DNA of 64,000 nt from Spirosoma oryzicola (GTDB lineage: Bacteria > Bacteroidota > Bacteroidia > Cytophagales > Spirosomataceae): the NCBI RefSeq assembly GCF_021233055.1, contig NZ_CP089541.1, positions 1-64,000 on the forward strand. The letters run 5' to 3'. Of the stretch, positions 34,547 to 43,407 are shown piece by piece (positions within the stretch are counted from its first letter, which is position 1; the number at the start of each line of letters is the position of its first letter). Made by a program: the position numbers and the translations under genes. Under the pieces are notes generated by a model that searched no databases, was not told where the DNA came from, and was given only the letters and a program-made list of their open reading frames with translations.

Positions 34547-36967
34547 TTAGAATCGGTACGATACCGTTGCGGTGAACTGCCGGGGAGGAATTGGCATGAT
34601 ACTGTACCGGTCGTGGATCAAATAGTTCAGGGCATTCGTGATGTTCGACACTTTAGCCAGAACCGATACTTTTCGGAAGCCATAACCGGCAGACAAGTCA
34701 ACGGTTGTAAAGCCTGTCAGCGGAATCAGACGGCTGAATGCAGGTGTCTGACCGTACTGGTTATTATTACCACCATAGCGGTTGCCGGTGTAGAAAGCAG
34801 AAGCACCCAGCTTTAAGCCCCGCAAGGGCGACCGATCAAACGTGTAGAAAATGGTAGCATTAGCCGTATGAGCAGGGTTGTTGGTCAACCGCTCTCCTTC
34901 GATGGGCGAGCCTTTCACCAACGAGGCTTTGGTATACCGCATGTAGTTGTACCCGTATCCGGTGATGAAATACAGGTTTTTGGATAGGTTACCTGTAAAA
35001 TCAATCTCCAGTCCATCGCTGGTGGTCTGCCCGGTAAACTCTTTCACGTTCGCATCGGCATTCGGAGTGCCATCGGCTTTTGTCGGAGCCATCTGAGCCA
35101 GATCGCTGTTGACAATGTGATAAACGCCGACGTTTGCCGTGATCCGTCCATTGAATAGCTCATTCTTGACACCCGCTTCAAACTGATCGACAATTGACGG
35201 CTTCAGGAGTTGACCGTAAATATCGACTCCACTATTGATGGTGAAGTTGTTGGCGTAGCTACCAAAAAATGACGTGTTGCGGGTTGGTTGGTAGAGTAAC
35301 GCTACTTTAGGTGAAAAAGCGGCATCGGTTTTCGTTTCAGCGGTTCCGCGCGTTTCGGCTCCGGTCAACAAGTTGAGAATCGTAGTCTGAACGGTCTTTT
35401 GTTGTGACCAACGAACACCAGCCAGTACTTTTACCTTGTTCGAGAGGCTGATTAAGTCCTGTACATAAATCCCGTTCCGAACCGAAGGAGACGTTGTTTT
35501 GCTAGTCCCAATTGCATCCGGGATGTCAGTGCGCGTCTCGTACAGATTTGGATTGAGGATGTTGATCTTATCGTAGGCTGTTTTGCCAGCTCCGTAATTG
35601 ATTGTAAACGAGTTGCTGACACTGACAACGCCGACCACATCGCTACCAACCAGCAGTTGGTGACCAATTGATCCTGTGCTGAATCTGCCGTTCAGATTGA
35701 CCTGTCCGGTGTAATCCTGCTCACTGGTGAGCGTGCGGCTGAGCGACCGTGTCCAGTCTCCGTTAGGGGCCACATTGTTGTTCGGTACACCCGCACCGAA
35801 TGCGGTTACGTTCGTACCCTGAGCTGATCCGATGACGGTTAGTTTCCAATTTGTATTGAACGCGTGATCGATATTCAGCGAGCCAGACGTCTGATTGACA
35901 TTGTTGTATGCCCAGTTTGTGTTGATAAAGCGCGAACGGGGAACGTCTGGAATAATAGCATCCTGGTTTTGGTTCAGCGAGCCAATACCGTTATCCGGTG
36001 TCAGATTCGATTTCAGGTAATCACCTTGCAGTAAAACGGTAGTCTTCTGACCAAGCTTATACAATAACGATGGGTTAACGTAAACGCGCTCCGTCTTCAC
36101 AACATCCCGGTAGCTATTCGATTTTTCGTAAGTACCAACGACCCTAAACGCTAGGTTTTTGGCAATTGGACCATACAAATCGATGATAGGTTTATAAAAA
36201 CCGAAGCTGCCGACCCGCATGGAAACTTCACCTCCAAAATCGAAACGTGGTTTCTTTGTAACCATGTTGATAATCAACCCGCCCGATACGTTGCCATAAA
36301 GCAAAGCCGAACTACCTTTCAATACTTCAACGGATTCCAGCGTGCTGGCTTCGGGGAAGCCCATGGTGTTCGAGATAACGCCATTCTTGAAGATATTTCC
36401 GCCAGCACCCGCAATACCAATGCTGTAGCCACGGGCCGAAAATGTCTCCGCGACACCACCCCGCTGTTGCGTCAATGATACACCACTGACATTTTTCAGA
36501 ACATCGCCCAGACGAGACGCCTGTTGATTGGTAATCACCACGTTACTGACAACGCCCGTCATCTGGGGTAAGTCCAGTGGCGCAATACCTGCTTTGCCGA
36601 GATTAACTACTTGATTATTACCCGTAACCTCAACTTCGCTCAGCTGCGAGGTACTTTCAGCCAATGAAAAATCGCTGGTCGTTGTTTGTCCAGCCTTTAC
36701 GGTAATCGTTTTCTCCTGATTTTGAAGACCTACAAAGGTAATCTGTAACGTGTATGAACCGGGGTTAACATTCTTTAGCTGATACGTTCCGTCTTCGGAT
36801 GTTATCGTACCTCTGCGTGCTTCTTTCAAGCTAACGTTTACAAAAGCGGCCGGATTACCGTCACTCGTTTTGACTACGCCACTCACCGAGCCATGCGACT
36901 GGGCTATCGCTGTCAGGCAAGTTAAGACTAGTAAAGAGGATAGGAAGGCACTGTATAAATGTTTCAT
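34547..36967 (-). CDS. TonB-dependent siderophore receptor
   Basis: The 806-residue outer-membrane protein has a signal peptide (to about IAQS, residue 24), a carboxypeptidase-regulatory-like beta domain (about 27-105) typical of Bacteroidota, a plug domain (about 130-240) with LKNVSGVSLTQQRGG and FSARGYSIG, and a 22-strand barrel ending in ...FTATVSYRF with a terminal aromatic. The plug type is that of ferric-siderophore receptors such as FhuE and FpvA. It imports iron chelates with energy from TonB-ExbBD, which is not in the window. It diverges from the ankyrin-DUF2271-PepSY operon and has a clear promoter. Confidence 0.92.
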   Translation of the reverse strand: MKHLYSAFLSSLLVLTCLTAIAQSHGSVSGVVKTSDGNPAAFVNVSLKEARRGTITSEDGTYQLKNVNPGSYTLQITFVGLQNQEKTITVKAGQTTTSDFSLAESTSQLSEVEVTGNNQVVNLGKAGIAPLDLPQMTGVVSNVVITNQQASRLGDVLKNVSGVSLTQQRGGVAETFSARGYSIGIAGAGGNIFKNGVISNTMGFPEASTLESVEVLKGSSALLYGNVSGGLIINMVTKKPRFDFGGEVSMRVGSFGFYKPIIDLYGPIAKNLAFRVVGTYEKSNSYRDVVKTERVYVNPSLLYKLGQKTTVLLQGDYLKSNLTPDNGIGSLNQNQDAIIPDVPRSRFINTNWAYNNVNQTSGSLNIDHAFNTNWKLTVIGSAQGTNVTAFGAGVPNNNVAPNGDWTRSLSRTLTSEQDYTGQVNLNGRFSTGSIGHQLLVGSDVVGVVSVSNSFTINYGAGKTAYDKINILNPNLYETRTDIPDAIGTSKTTSPSVRNGIYVQDLISLSNKVKVLAGVRWSQQKTVQTTILNLLTGAETRGTAETKTDAAFSPKVALLYQPTRNTSFFGSYANNFTINSGVDIYGQLLKPSIVDQFEAGVKNELFNGRITANVGVYHIVNSDLAQMAPTKADGTPNADANVKEFTGQTTSDGLEIDFTGNLSKNLYFITGYGYNYMRYTKASLVKGSPIEGERLTNNPAHTANATIFYTFDRSPLRGLKLGASAFYTGNRYGGNNNQYGQTPAFSRLIPLTGFTTVDLSAGYGFRKVSVLAKVSNITNALNYLIHDRYSIMPIPPRQFTATVSYRF

Positions 36968-36980
36968 TTATTTAGACTTA
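36968..36980. promoter_or_regulatory. shared 13-bp word, receptor side
   Basis: TTATTTAGACTTA lies between the -7 box and the start codon of the siderophore receptor gene. The same word occurs at 37496-37508 in the opposing promoter. It may be an operator for an iron regulator; this is inference. Confidence 0.45.
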
Positions 36981-36993
36981 TTTTAAACTGTGG

Positions 36994-37023
36994 CAAAATT
37001 AGTTCCGATTTTTTTCGCTCCAA
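36994..37023 (-). promoter_or_regulatory. promoter of the siderophore receptor gene
   Basis: On the minus strand TTG (37023-37021) and TAATTTTG (37001-36994) match the Bacteroidota -33 and -7 elements with 19 bp between, 27 bp before the receptor ATG. Confidence 0.7.
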
Positions 37024-37489
37024 CCTACCGTTTTAAATACTTTAATTAATTATAAAACTTAGTGAAATAGTTAACTTAAAATCACGTATGTATTGGTGTG
37101 AATAATTTGTATTATAGCCGCATAGCATAGATACTCTATGAAATTAAATGGAATATAAAGTTCTGAATGAAAGCTCATTGACTTTGATAGGTAAAATTTG
37201 GGCGTATGATTATTACAAGTTATTTTGTATAAACTATCTGACATTTATACTCTTATTGTCGTTCAAAAATCAATTGAAATTTCAGTAAAAAGTTTGTTCA
37301 TAAATTAGCTATTATTTCTATTAAATCTCAATTAAAATTGAAGCCTGTTTTCTATGCGTTATTCTTGTCTTTCTCTGTGAAAAGTCAGCTGTAATGTCGA
37401 CTGAAAATCTGTATGATTATAACAGATAGCCATTCTCATTGACCGATGTCGTGGGCAGCGCCAAAATATTCAGCATCAAACGATATTTA

Positions 37490-37523
37490 TTGATCTTATT
37501 TAGACTTAATCTTATTAATTTTG
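37490..37523 (+). promoter_or_regulatory. promoter of the ankyrin-DUF2271-PepSY operon
   Basis: TAATTTTG at 37516-37523 is a full match to TAnnTTTG, identical to the -7 box of the divergent receptor gene. A TTG at 37490-37492 is 23 bp upstream, slightly longer than the usual spacing. The shared 13-bp word (37496-37508) lies between them. Confidence 0.6.
37496..37508. promoter_or_regulatory. shared 13-bp word, ankyrin operon side
   Basis: TTATTTAGACTTA sits between the -33 and -7 elements, where a bound repressor would block RNA polymerase. It is an exact copy of 36968-36980. Confidence 0.45.
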
Positions 37524-37589
37524 CCCTCGATTCATACTTTCCTTGAATTTAACCACCTGGTCATCTGATCTTCATTTAAGTGCGTCAGC

Positions 37590-39107
37590 ATGAAAAAACT
37601 AGCGATTGCCCTTTTTACCGTCATTACCTTATCTGCACAGGCACAAAAAAATGTGCTTCTGGATCAGGCATTCTGGCAAAATCAGCCTGATGCCAATCAG
37701 ATCAAAGCAGAAGTAGAGAAAGGGAACAACCCTTCCCAGCTTAATCCAATGAGTTTTGATCCAGTCGTCATGGCTATCAATGCGGGCGCTTCGACGGAAT
37801 CGATCAAATACCTGTTGTCGCAACCCGGTAACGATGTCAACAAGCTTACTCATGATGGGCGTATCTATCTGCATTGGGCTGCTAATCGGGGTAACGTGGA
37901 AATTATGGAGTACCTGATTTCGAAAGGTGCCAAAGCTAATGTGGAAGACAGCCACGGTATGACTGTGCTGAACTTCGCAGCTGCCGGTGGTCAACCCAAT
38001 ACCCAGGTGTATGAATTATGCATCCGGAACGGTGCTGATCTCAAAAAAGACCTTAACCACGATGGGGCAAACGCTTTGTTGCTGGCCATTGCCAATGACA
38101 AAGAGCTTAAGCTAGCGGATTATTTCGTATCAAAAGGATTAAGTCTGAAAAGCACGGATGCTGCTGGCAACAATGCATTTAGCTACGCGGCCCGGGGGGG
38201 AAATATCAACACCATGAAAACGCTGCTGGAACGGGGCGTGCCCGCTCAGGATAATGCGCTGATCATGGCAAGTCAGGGCGGACGTCGGGGTACGAATACC
38301 ATTGAGGTATTTCAGTACTTGATGAGCCTCAACATCAAACCGACCGTGACGAATAAAAACGGAGAAAATGCTTTGCACGCTATTGTTCGTAGACCTCGGC
38401 AAAACGAAATCGTTCAGTTCTTTTTAGACAAAGGCGTCGATGTGAATCAAGCCGATGAAGAAGGTAATACGCCATTCATGAATGCTGCTGCGTCGAATCG
38501 GGATGTTGCTGTACTTGAGATGCTGACGCCTAAGGTGAAAAACATCAACCAGGCTAACCAGAAAGGCGTAACCGCTCTGGCAATGGCTGTAAAAGGTAAT
38601 TCGTCGGAAGTGGTAAGCTATCTGTTAAGCAAAGGTGCTGATGTTAGCGTGACCGACAAAAGTGGTGATAACGTAGCTGCTTACCTGATGCAATCCAATA
38701 CCATGAGCAACGGCCCACGTCCGGAGGGCAGTGCAAGACCCGAAGGCGCACCAAAAACGGATGAATTTGCTGCTAAACTAAAACTGCTTCAGGATAAGGG
38801 GCTAGACGTGAAGGCTCCGCAAAAAAATGGCAATACGCTGTACCACCTGGCGGTTGCTAAGAATGATATCTCGCTGGTGAAACGGCTGGAACCCCTCCAG
38901 ATCGACGTGAATGCCCGAAATAAAGAAGGCATTACCGCTCTGCACAAAGCGGCCATGGTATCGAAAGACGATGCGATGATGAAATACCTGTTGTCGATTG
39001 GTGCCAAGAAAGACATTCCTACCAACTTCAAAGAAACCGCTTTCGATCTGGCCAGTGAAAATGAATCACTGACCAAAAATCAAATATCTGTTAACTTCCT
39101 GAAATAG
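37590..39107 (+). CDS. exported ankyrin-repeat protein
   Basis: The 505-residue protein has a signal peptide (MKKLAIALFTVITLSAQAQ) and about ten to twelve ankyrin units. Examples are DGRIYLHWAANRGNVEIMEY, KGVTALAMAVKGNSSEVVSY and EGITALHKAAMVSKDDAMMKY. A Gly/Pro/Arg-rich break lies near residues 373-390. Ankyrin arrays make protein contacts; a periplasmic one in an operon with redox genes may act as a scaffold or receptor partner. The DUF2271 gene follows 3 bp after its stop. Function is inferred only from location. Confidence 0.85.
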   Translation: MKKLAIALFTVITLSAQAQKNVLLDQAFWQNQPDANQIKAEVEKGNNPSQLNPMSFDPVVMAINAGASTESIKYLLSQPGNDVNKLTHDGRIYLHWAANRGNVEIMEYLISKGAKANVEDSHGMTVLNFAAAGGQPNTQVYELCIRNGADLKKDLNHDGANALLLAIANDKELKLADYFVSKGLSLKSTDAAGNNAFSYAARGGNINTMKTLLERGVPAQDNALIMASQGGRRGTNTIEVFQYLMSLNIKPTVTNKNGENALHAIVRRPRQNEIVQFFLDKGVDVNQADEEGNTPFMNAAASNRDVAVLEMLTPKVKNINQANQKGVTALAMAVKGNSSEVVSYLLSKGADVSVTDKSGDNVAAYLMQSNTMSNGPRPEGSARPEGAPKTDEFAAKLKLLQDKGLDVKAPQKNGNTLYHLAVAKNDISLVKRLEPLQIDVNARNKEGITALHKAAMVSKDDAMMKYLLSIGAKKDIPTNFKETAFDLASENESLTKNQISVNFLK

Positions 39108-39110
39108 TAT

Positions 39111-39611
39111 ATGTCTTTTTTGCCTAAAATGGGCTTGCTGGCTTTGGTCTTAGCATTTGCTCGTCCTTCTGCTTCGCTAGCTCAATCCGCTTCCAGCCAG
39201 TACAAGTGTATGATCCAGATGACCAATTACATGGGCGAGGGAGCGTACATTGTTGTCTCACTTATCAATGGAAAAGGCGCTTATGAGAAAACCTTGTATG
39301 TGCTTGGCTCTGACAAAAAATGGTATCCTGATGTAAAGGAGTGGCATAAAGCGTTGGGTAAAAAAACGCCCAACATCAGCGCTATAACCGGGGCATCGGT
39401 AGCCGGTGGAGACCGTAGCGTGACCGTGCTGGATATCGACAATTCAAAGATTAACAAAGATTACAAATTGCGGTTTGAAAGTGCCGTAGAGGATAAAAAG
39501 TACTACGTAAAAGACCTGGAAATTCCTCTGACCTCAGAAGCACTCTCGGCCAAAAGTGAAGGTACGGGCTACATTCGCTACGTGCGCTTTAGCCCAACTA
39601 CTAGCAACTAA
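39111..39611 (+). CDS. DUF2271 protein with candidate flavinylation site
   Basis: The 166-residue exported protein (signal to about SLAQ, residue 25) fits DUF2271: YMGEGAYIVVSLINGKGAYEKTL is typical of the family start, and WYPDVKEWHK precedes the key loop. Residues 93-96 read TGAS, matching the S/T-G-A-S/T core at which ApbE attaches FMN to a Ser/Thr; the aspartate three residues before the core in the usual motif is a serine here (S90). The gene is 3 bp after the ankyrin gene and 17 bp before the PepSY reductase gene. It could be a periplasmic flavin carrier. Flavin binding is inferred from the motif and the nearby ApbE gene. Confidence 0.8.
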   Translation: MSFLPKMGLLALVLAFARPSASLAQSASSQYKCMIQMTNYMGEGAYIVVSLINGKGAYEKTLYVLGSDKKWYPDVKEWHKALGKKTPNISAITGASVAGGDRSVTVLDIDNSKINKDYKLRFESAVEDKKYYVKDLEIPLTSEALSAKSEGTGYIRYVRFSPTTSN

Positions 39612-39628
39612 GTTGCTTTCCCCCATCT

Positions 39629-41824
39629 ATGACCATTTCTGTCTGGAGATACAGCCACTTAGCCCTGGCTGTATCTTCTTTTCTTTTGCTGTTACTGGCT
39701 TCTGTAACGGGTATAATTCTGGCGTTCGAACCGGTATTGCAAAAAAGTCAGCCGTACCGTTCCGATCAGTTTGAGCAGCTTACCCTGGCTCAGACGCTGC
39801 CGGTTTTGAAGAAAAACTATTCCGAAATCAGTGAATTAAGCATTGATGCCAACGGCTTTGTACAGATCAATGGGAGCGATGCCGATGGTAAAAACCTGAC
39901 CGCTTACGTAGATCCACAAACGGGTAAAGTGCTGGGTACGCCCAGCAAACAAAGCGAATTTTTTCAATGGGTTACTTCGCTTCATCGTTCGCTGTTTCTG
40001 CATGAAGCCGGGCGTTTTTTCATTGGATTGACCGCGTTTCTGCTTTTGCTGATCACGGTTTCCGGTACCATGCTGATCATTCAGCGTCAACGGGGGGTGA
40101 AGCGTTTTTTCACGCGTATCGTACGAGACAACTTTGCTCAGTATTACCACGTTGTGCTCGGGCGACTCTCGCTAATTCCAATACTCATTATTGCGCTCTC
40201 CGGTACGTACCTGTCACTAGCCCGATTCGAACTCATTAAGACGGAGAAAATTAGTCCTAAAGTTGATTTAGACGCTATTCAGTCAAAACCCCTGCGAAAA
40301 CTAGCTGATTTTCCCCTCTTTAAAAGTACCAGGCTTTCGGAGGTGCAAAGTATCGAGTTTCCGTTTTCAGAAGATGTTGAGGATTATTACATCCTAAAGC
40401 TTAAGGACCGCGAGCTGACGGTCAATCAACTGACGGGTGACATCCTTAGTGAAGATCGGTATCCGACTGCGGTTTTGCTGACCAACCTGAGTTTGAACCT
40501 ACACACGGGCCGGGCTAGCGCGGTGTGGGCGGTCGTACTTGCTCTGGCCGCGGGAAACATCCTCTTCTTTATTTATTCCGGGTTTGCGATCACCTGGAAA
40601 CGGCGATCCAACCGCGTAAAAAACAAATATACCGCCGACCAGAGCCGATTCATTATTCTGGTTGGATCGGAGAACGGCAGTACATTTCGGTTTGCCCAAC
40701 TCGTTCACGAACAACTGCTTAAGCAAGGACATAAATCGTTTCTGACTGAGTTCAACAGTTATACTGTTTTTCCCCAGGCAGAATACTTAGTTGCCATAAC
40801 GGCGACGTACGGACTTGGTGATGCTCCAACCAACGCCAAACGGTTTGCTTCGCTTGTTGAGAAGTACCCCCAATCACAACCGGTTCGCTATTCCGTTGTG
40901 GGTTTTGGGTCGCGTTCTTACCCCGATTTCTGTCAGTTTGCCTTTGAGGTGAATCAGTTGCTTTCCCGGCAGCAATGGGCCACTCCGCTTGTGGATATTC
41001 ATACGGTCAACGATAAATCGCCAGAAGACTTTAGTTTATGGGCCGAAGCCTGGTCTCAGCAAACAAACATACCCATCACGGTCAAGTCAGATTTGCTGAA
41101 GGTACCCGCCCCCCGTTTCGAAACGCTAACCGTAACCGACACGGTGTATACTGCTGAACCAGATGGAACCTTTCAAATCCGATTTCGGACTCAACGTCGA
41201 CGGAGTGTTGCATCAGGTGACTTGCTAGCTATTTATCCGGCGAACGATCACCGAGAGCGACTTTATTCAATTGGTGTCGTTGAAAAAGATATTCAGTTAA
41301 GCGTTCGATTGCATCCGAATGGAATAGGTTCGGGCTTTTTGCACCGGCTAACGACTGGAGAAACCATTCAGGCCCGCATCGTAGACAATGACCATTTCCA
41401 CTTTCCGGAGAAAGCTTCGGCTGTAGTCATGATTGCTAACGGGACTGGTATTGCGCCATTTCTGGGGATGATCAGCCAGAACAAACAGCAAGTCCCGTGT
41501 CATCTATACTGTGGTTTTCGTGAGCGCGCGTCGTTTTCTCTCTACCAGGATTTTTTAGTGGCAAATCAGTCGGCGCAAAAGCTCACAAACCTAAAGATTG
41601 CTTATTCGCGGGAAGGCGACAAGCAGTACGTCAGCGACTTGCTTGCCGTTGATACTGACCTACTCACTAACGTACTCGCTGCCAACGGTGTACTGATGCT
41701 TTGTGGATCACTTGCCATGCAGAAAGATGTACTTGAGTTGTTAGAATTGGTCTGCGAAAAGAGGTTGGGTAAGAGCGTCAGCTTCTATCAATCACACAGT
41801 CAGATTCTGATGGACTGTTACTAG
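39629..41824 (+). CDS. PepSY-transmembrane flavodoxin/FNR reductase
   Basis: The 731-residue protein has a PepSY-TM part (about 1-330) with four or five helices and conserved histidines (SLHRSLFLHEAGRFF, YYHVVLGR, LNLHTGRASAVW) that may bind haem. A flavodoxin-like FMN domain (about 340-480) follows, starting ILVGSENGSTFRFAQL, and then a cytochrome-P450-reductase-type FAD/NADPH module (about 500-731) with RLYSIG and NGTGIAPFLGM. Such proteins move electrons from cytoplasmic NADPH across the membrane, often for ferric-siderophore reduction. It is the last gene of the operon and would feed the DUF2271 protein. This pathway is inferred, but the domains are clear. Confidence 0.88.
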   Translation: MTISVWRYSHLALAVSSFLLLLLASVTGIILAFEPVLQKSQPYRSDQFEQLTLAQTLPVLKKNYSEISELSIDANGFVQINGSDADGKNLTAYVDPQTGKVLGTPSKQSEFFQWVTSLHRSLFLHEAGRFFIGLTAFLLLLITVSGTMLIIQRQRGVKRFFTRIVRDNFAQYYHVVLGRLSLIPILIIALSGTYLSLARFELIKTEKISPKVDLDAIQSKPLRKLADFPLFKSTRLSEVQSIEFPFSEDVEDYYILKLKDRELTVNQLTGDILSEDRYPTAVLLTNLSLNLHTGRASAVWAVVLALAAGNILFFIYSGFAITWKRRSNRVKNKYTADQSRFIILVGSENGSTFRFAQLVHEQLLKQGHKSFLTEFNSYTVFPQAEYLVAITATYGLGDAPTNAKRFASLVEKYPQSQPVRYSVVGFGSRSYPDFCQFAFEVNQLLSRQQWATPLVDIHTVNDKSPEDFSLWAEAWSQQTNIPITVKSDLLKVPAPRFETLTVTDTVYTAEPDGTFQIRFRTQRRRSVASGDLLAIYPANDHRERLYSIGVVEKDIQLSVRLHPNGIGSGFLHRLTTGETIQARIVDNDHFHFPEKASAVVMIANGTGIAPFLGMISQNKQQVPCHLYCGFRERASFSLYQDFLVANQSAQKLTNLKIAYSREGDKQYVSDLLAVDTDLLTNVLAANGVLMLCGSLAMQKDVLELLELVCEKRLGKSVSFYQSHSQILMDCY

Positions 41825-41902
41825 ATAGTCGCATGGAATAGCGTCATTGGAGAAGAGAAAGGCTACTGGCAAACTGGCAACCTCAGAATTTAGCCCAAAT
41901 AC

Positions 41903-42337
41903 TTATCGGTGTGTAATCGTAATCATCCAGTTTATTCCATACTGGTCGGTTACCATACCAAAAATATCTCCCCAAAATTGCTTGATCAGAGGGGCGGTTA
42001 TCGTACCATTTTCGGAAAGTTTGTCGAAGTACGCTTTTAACTGGGCTTCATCCGAACCGCCTAGCGATAAGCTGAACGTACCTGAACTTTGAGGTCCCGA
42101 ACGATATGGGTTATCACTAGCTAGCAGCACGATGGCTCCGTCCAGCTTTGCGTACATAATCATATTTTTTACCTCGTCGCTATTTGCTTTCGGATCTTGA
42201 TGCGCATTGGCGGGACCATCGCCAAAAGCAGACATTGTTAGTTCGCCACCGAAAACCTGTTTGTAAAACACCATCGCTTCCCGGCAGTTTCCGCCAAAGA
42301 ATAGATGTGGGTTGAGCGTTACTGTTGATTGAGACAT
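41903..42337 (-). CDS. VOC-family (PhnB/glyoxalase-like) protein
   Basis: The 144-residue protein is of the PhnB-like VOC type: LNPHLFFGGNCREAMVFYKQVFGG at the start, the glycine/alanine-rich middle, and FWGDIFGMVTDQYGINWMI at the C-terminus. These proteins form beta-alpha-beta-beta-beta repeats that often hold a metal, yet most PhnB-like members have no known reaction. The gene is convergent with the PepSY reductase gene and 184 bp upstream of nothing on its own strand but the carbonic anhydrase gene. The family call is safe, the function is not. Confidence 0.85.
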   Translation of the reverse strand: MSQSTVTLNPHLFFGGNCREAMVFYKQVFGGELTMSAFGDGPANAHQDPKANSDEVKNMIMYAKLDGAIVLLASDNPYRSGPQSSGTFSLSLGGSDEAQLKAYFDKLSENGTITAPLIKQFWGDIFGMVTDQYGINWMITITHR

Positions 42338-42521
42338 AGATGTTTAGAAGCGGGTTACTATATGGTGCATAAGCTGAGTGGATATTACAAAAGTAGCGCG
42401 TAACTAAAAGATTGGTTGAAGCTCTACGTTGCAATACCCACTGAACTGCTGTTTATGGCTATGCTTCTAAACCTGAACTATATTTTTTAGTAGCATAGGC
42501 CTATCGCGAAGTAACGACGCC

Positions 42522-43169
42522 TTAAAGAGTGGGAACGGCATCTTTAAACCGATAAATCGCCAGGTTTGGCTCTAGATCGTCGAGCGAAACCTGCATATCT
42601 TTTAGTGCTCCATTGGAAAGGTCATATACCCAGCCATGCACTTTAATGTCTTTGCTTCCGAAGAGCCGTCTTTGTACAAACGACAGCTTCATCACGTTCA
42701 AACACTGTTCCCGCACGTTCAATTCGACCAGCCGACGATGTCTTGCTTCGGGATCTTCAATGGCGTCAAGCTCATCGCGGTGGATACGGTAAACGTCCTG
42801 TATATTACGAAGCCAGGTGTTCATATAGCCAAAATCATCGTGGGTCGTAGCCGCTTTAACGCCACCGCATCCATAGTGTCCACAGACAATGACGTGCTTC
42901 ACCTGCAAACTCTCGACGGCATACTGCAACACGGCCAGCGAACTGATATCGTTGTTTGGAACCAGATTGGCAATGTTACGATGGATGAATACATCTCCTG
43001 GTTTGATACCCATAAACGCATCGGGAGATACCCGGCTGTCTGAGCAACCGATGTAAAGAAAGTCGGGAGCCTGGCTTTTAGCCATGTCAGAGAAATAGGC
43101 AGGATCGAGGTCCAATTGCTTCTGTACCCATTCTATGTTGTGACTGAACACCTGATCGTACAAACTCAT
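42522..43169 (-). CDS. beta-class carbonic anhydrase
   Basis: The 215-residue enzyme has the complete beta-class active site: CSDSRVSPD (zinc ligand C42, Asp-Arg dyad D44-R46) and HYGCGG (zinc ligands H98 and C101). It catalyses the reversible hydration of CO2 to bicarbonate in the cytoplasm. The length and the C-terminal extension (HGWVYDLSNGALKDM) are those of the bacterial Can-type subfamily. It is a single gene with a 238-bp upstream gap. It supplies bicarbonate for carboxylases or buffers pH. Confidence 0.95.
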   Translation of the reverse strand: MSLYDQVFSHNIEWVQKQLDLDPAYFSDMAKSQAPDFLYIGCSDSRVSPDAFMGIKPGDVFIHRNIANLVPNNDISSLAVLQYAVESLQVKHVIVCGHYGCGGVKAATTHDDFGYMNTWLRNIQDVYRIHRDELDAIEDPEARHRRLVELNVREQCLNVMKLSFVQRRLFGSKDIKVHGWVYDLSNGALKDMQVSLDDLEPNLAIYRFKDAVPTL

Positions 43170-43407
43170 AATTTTTTCGTTTTAGGGGTAAAACTAATAA
43201 AAAAGACTTTTCTCAACAGCCTTTGCTCACTGGTCCATTTCTATGGCAGAATAAGCAAACCTGCTTAGTTGTATAACTTATTAGTTGTGAAAAATGCTAT
43301 AAATTCTTTTGATCAAGTAACTGAAAGCAATTATAAAAGCGGTTGTGCACTAAAACAATAGCCTTACGCAAAGCAAGCTTTTGTGGTTATAAATTGCTCA
43401 CGATCAA

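Larger units (their letters stand above)
36968..37589. other. 622-bp AT-rich divergent promoter region
   Basis: The gap separates the siderophore receptor gene from the ankyrin operon. Apart from the two promoters and the repeated 13-bp word listed separately, it is AT-rich and shows no small gene, hairpin or further repeat that could be supported. Confidence 0.6.
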
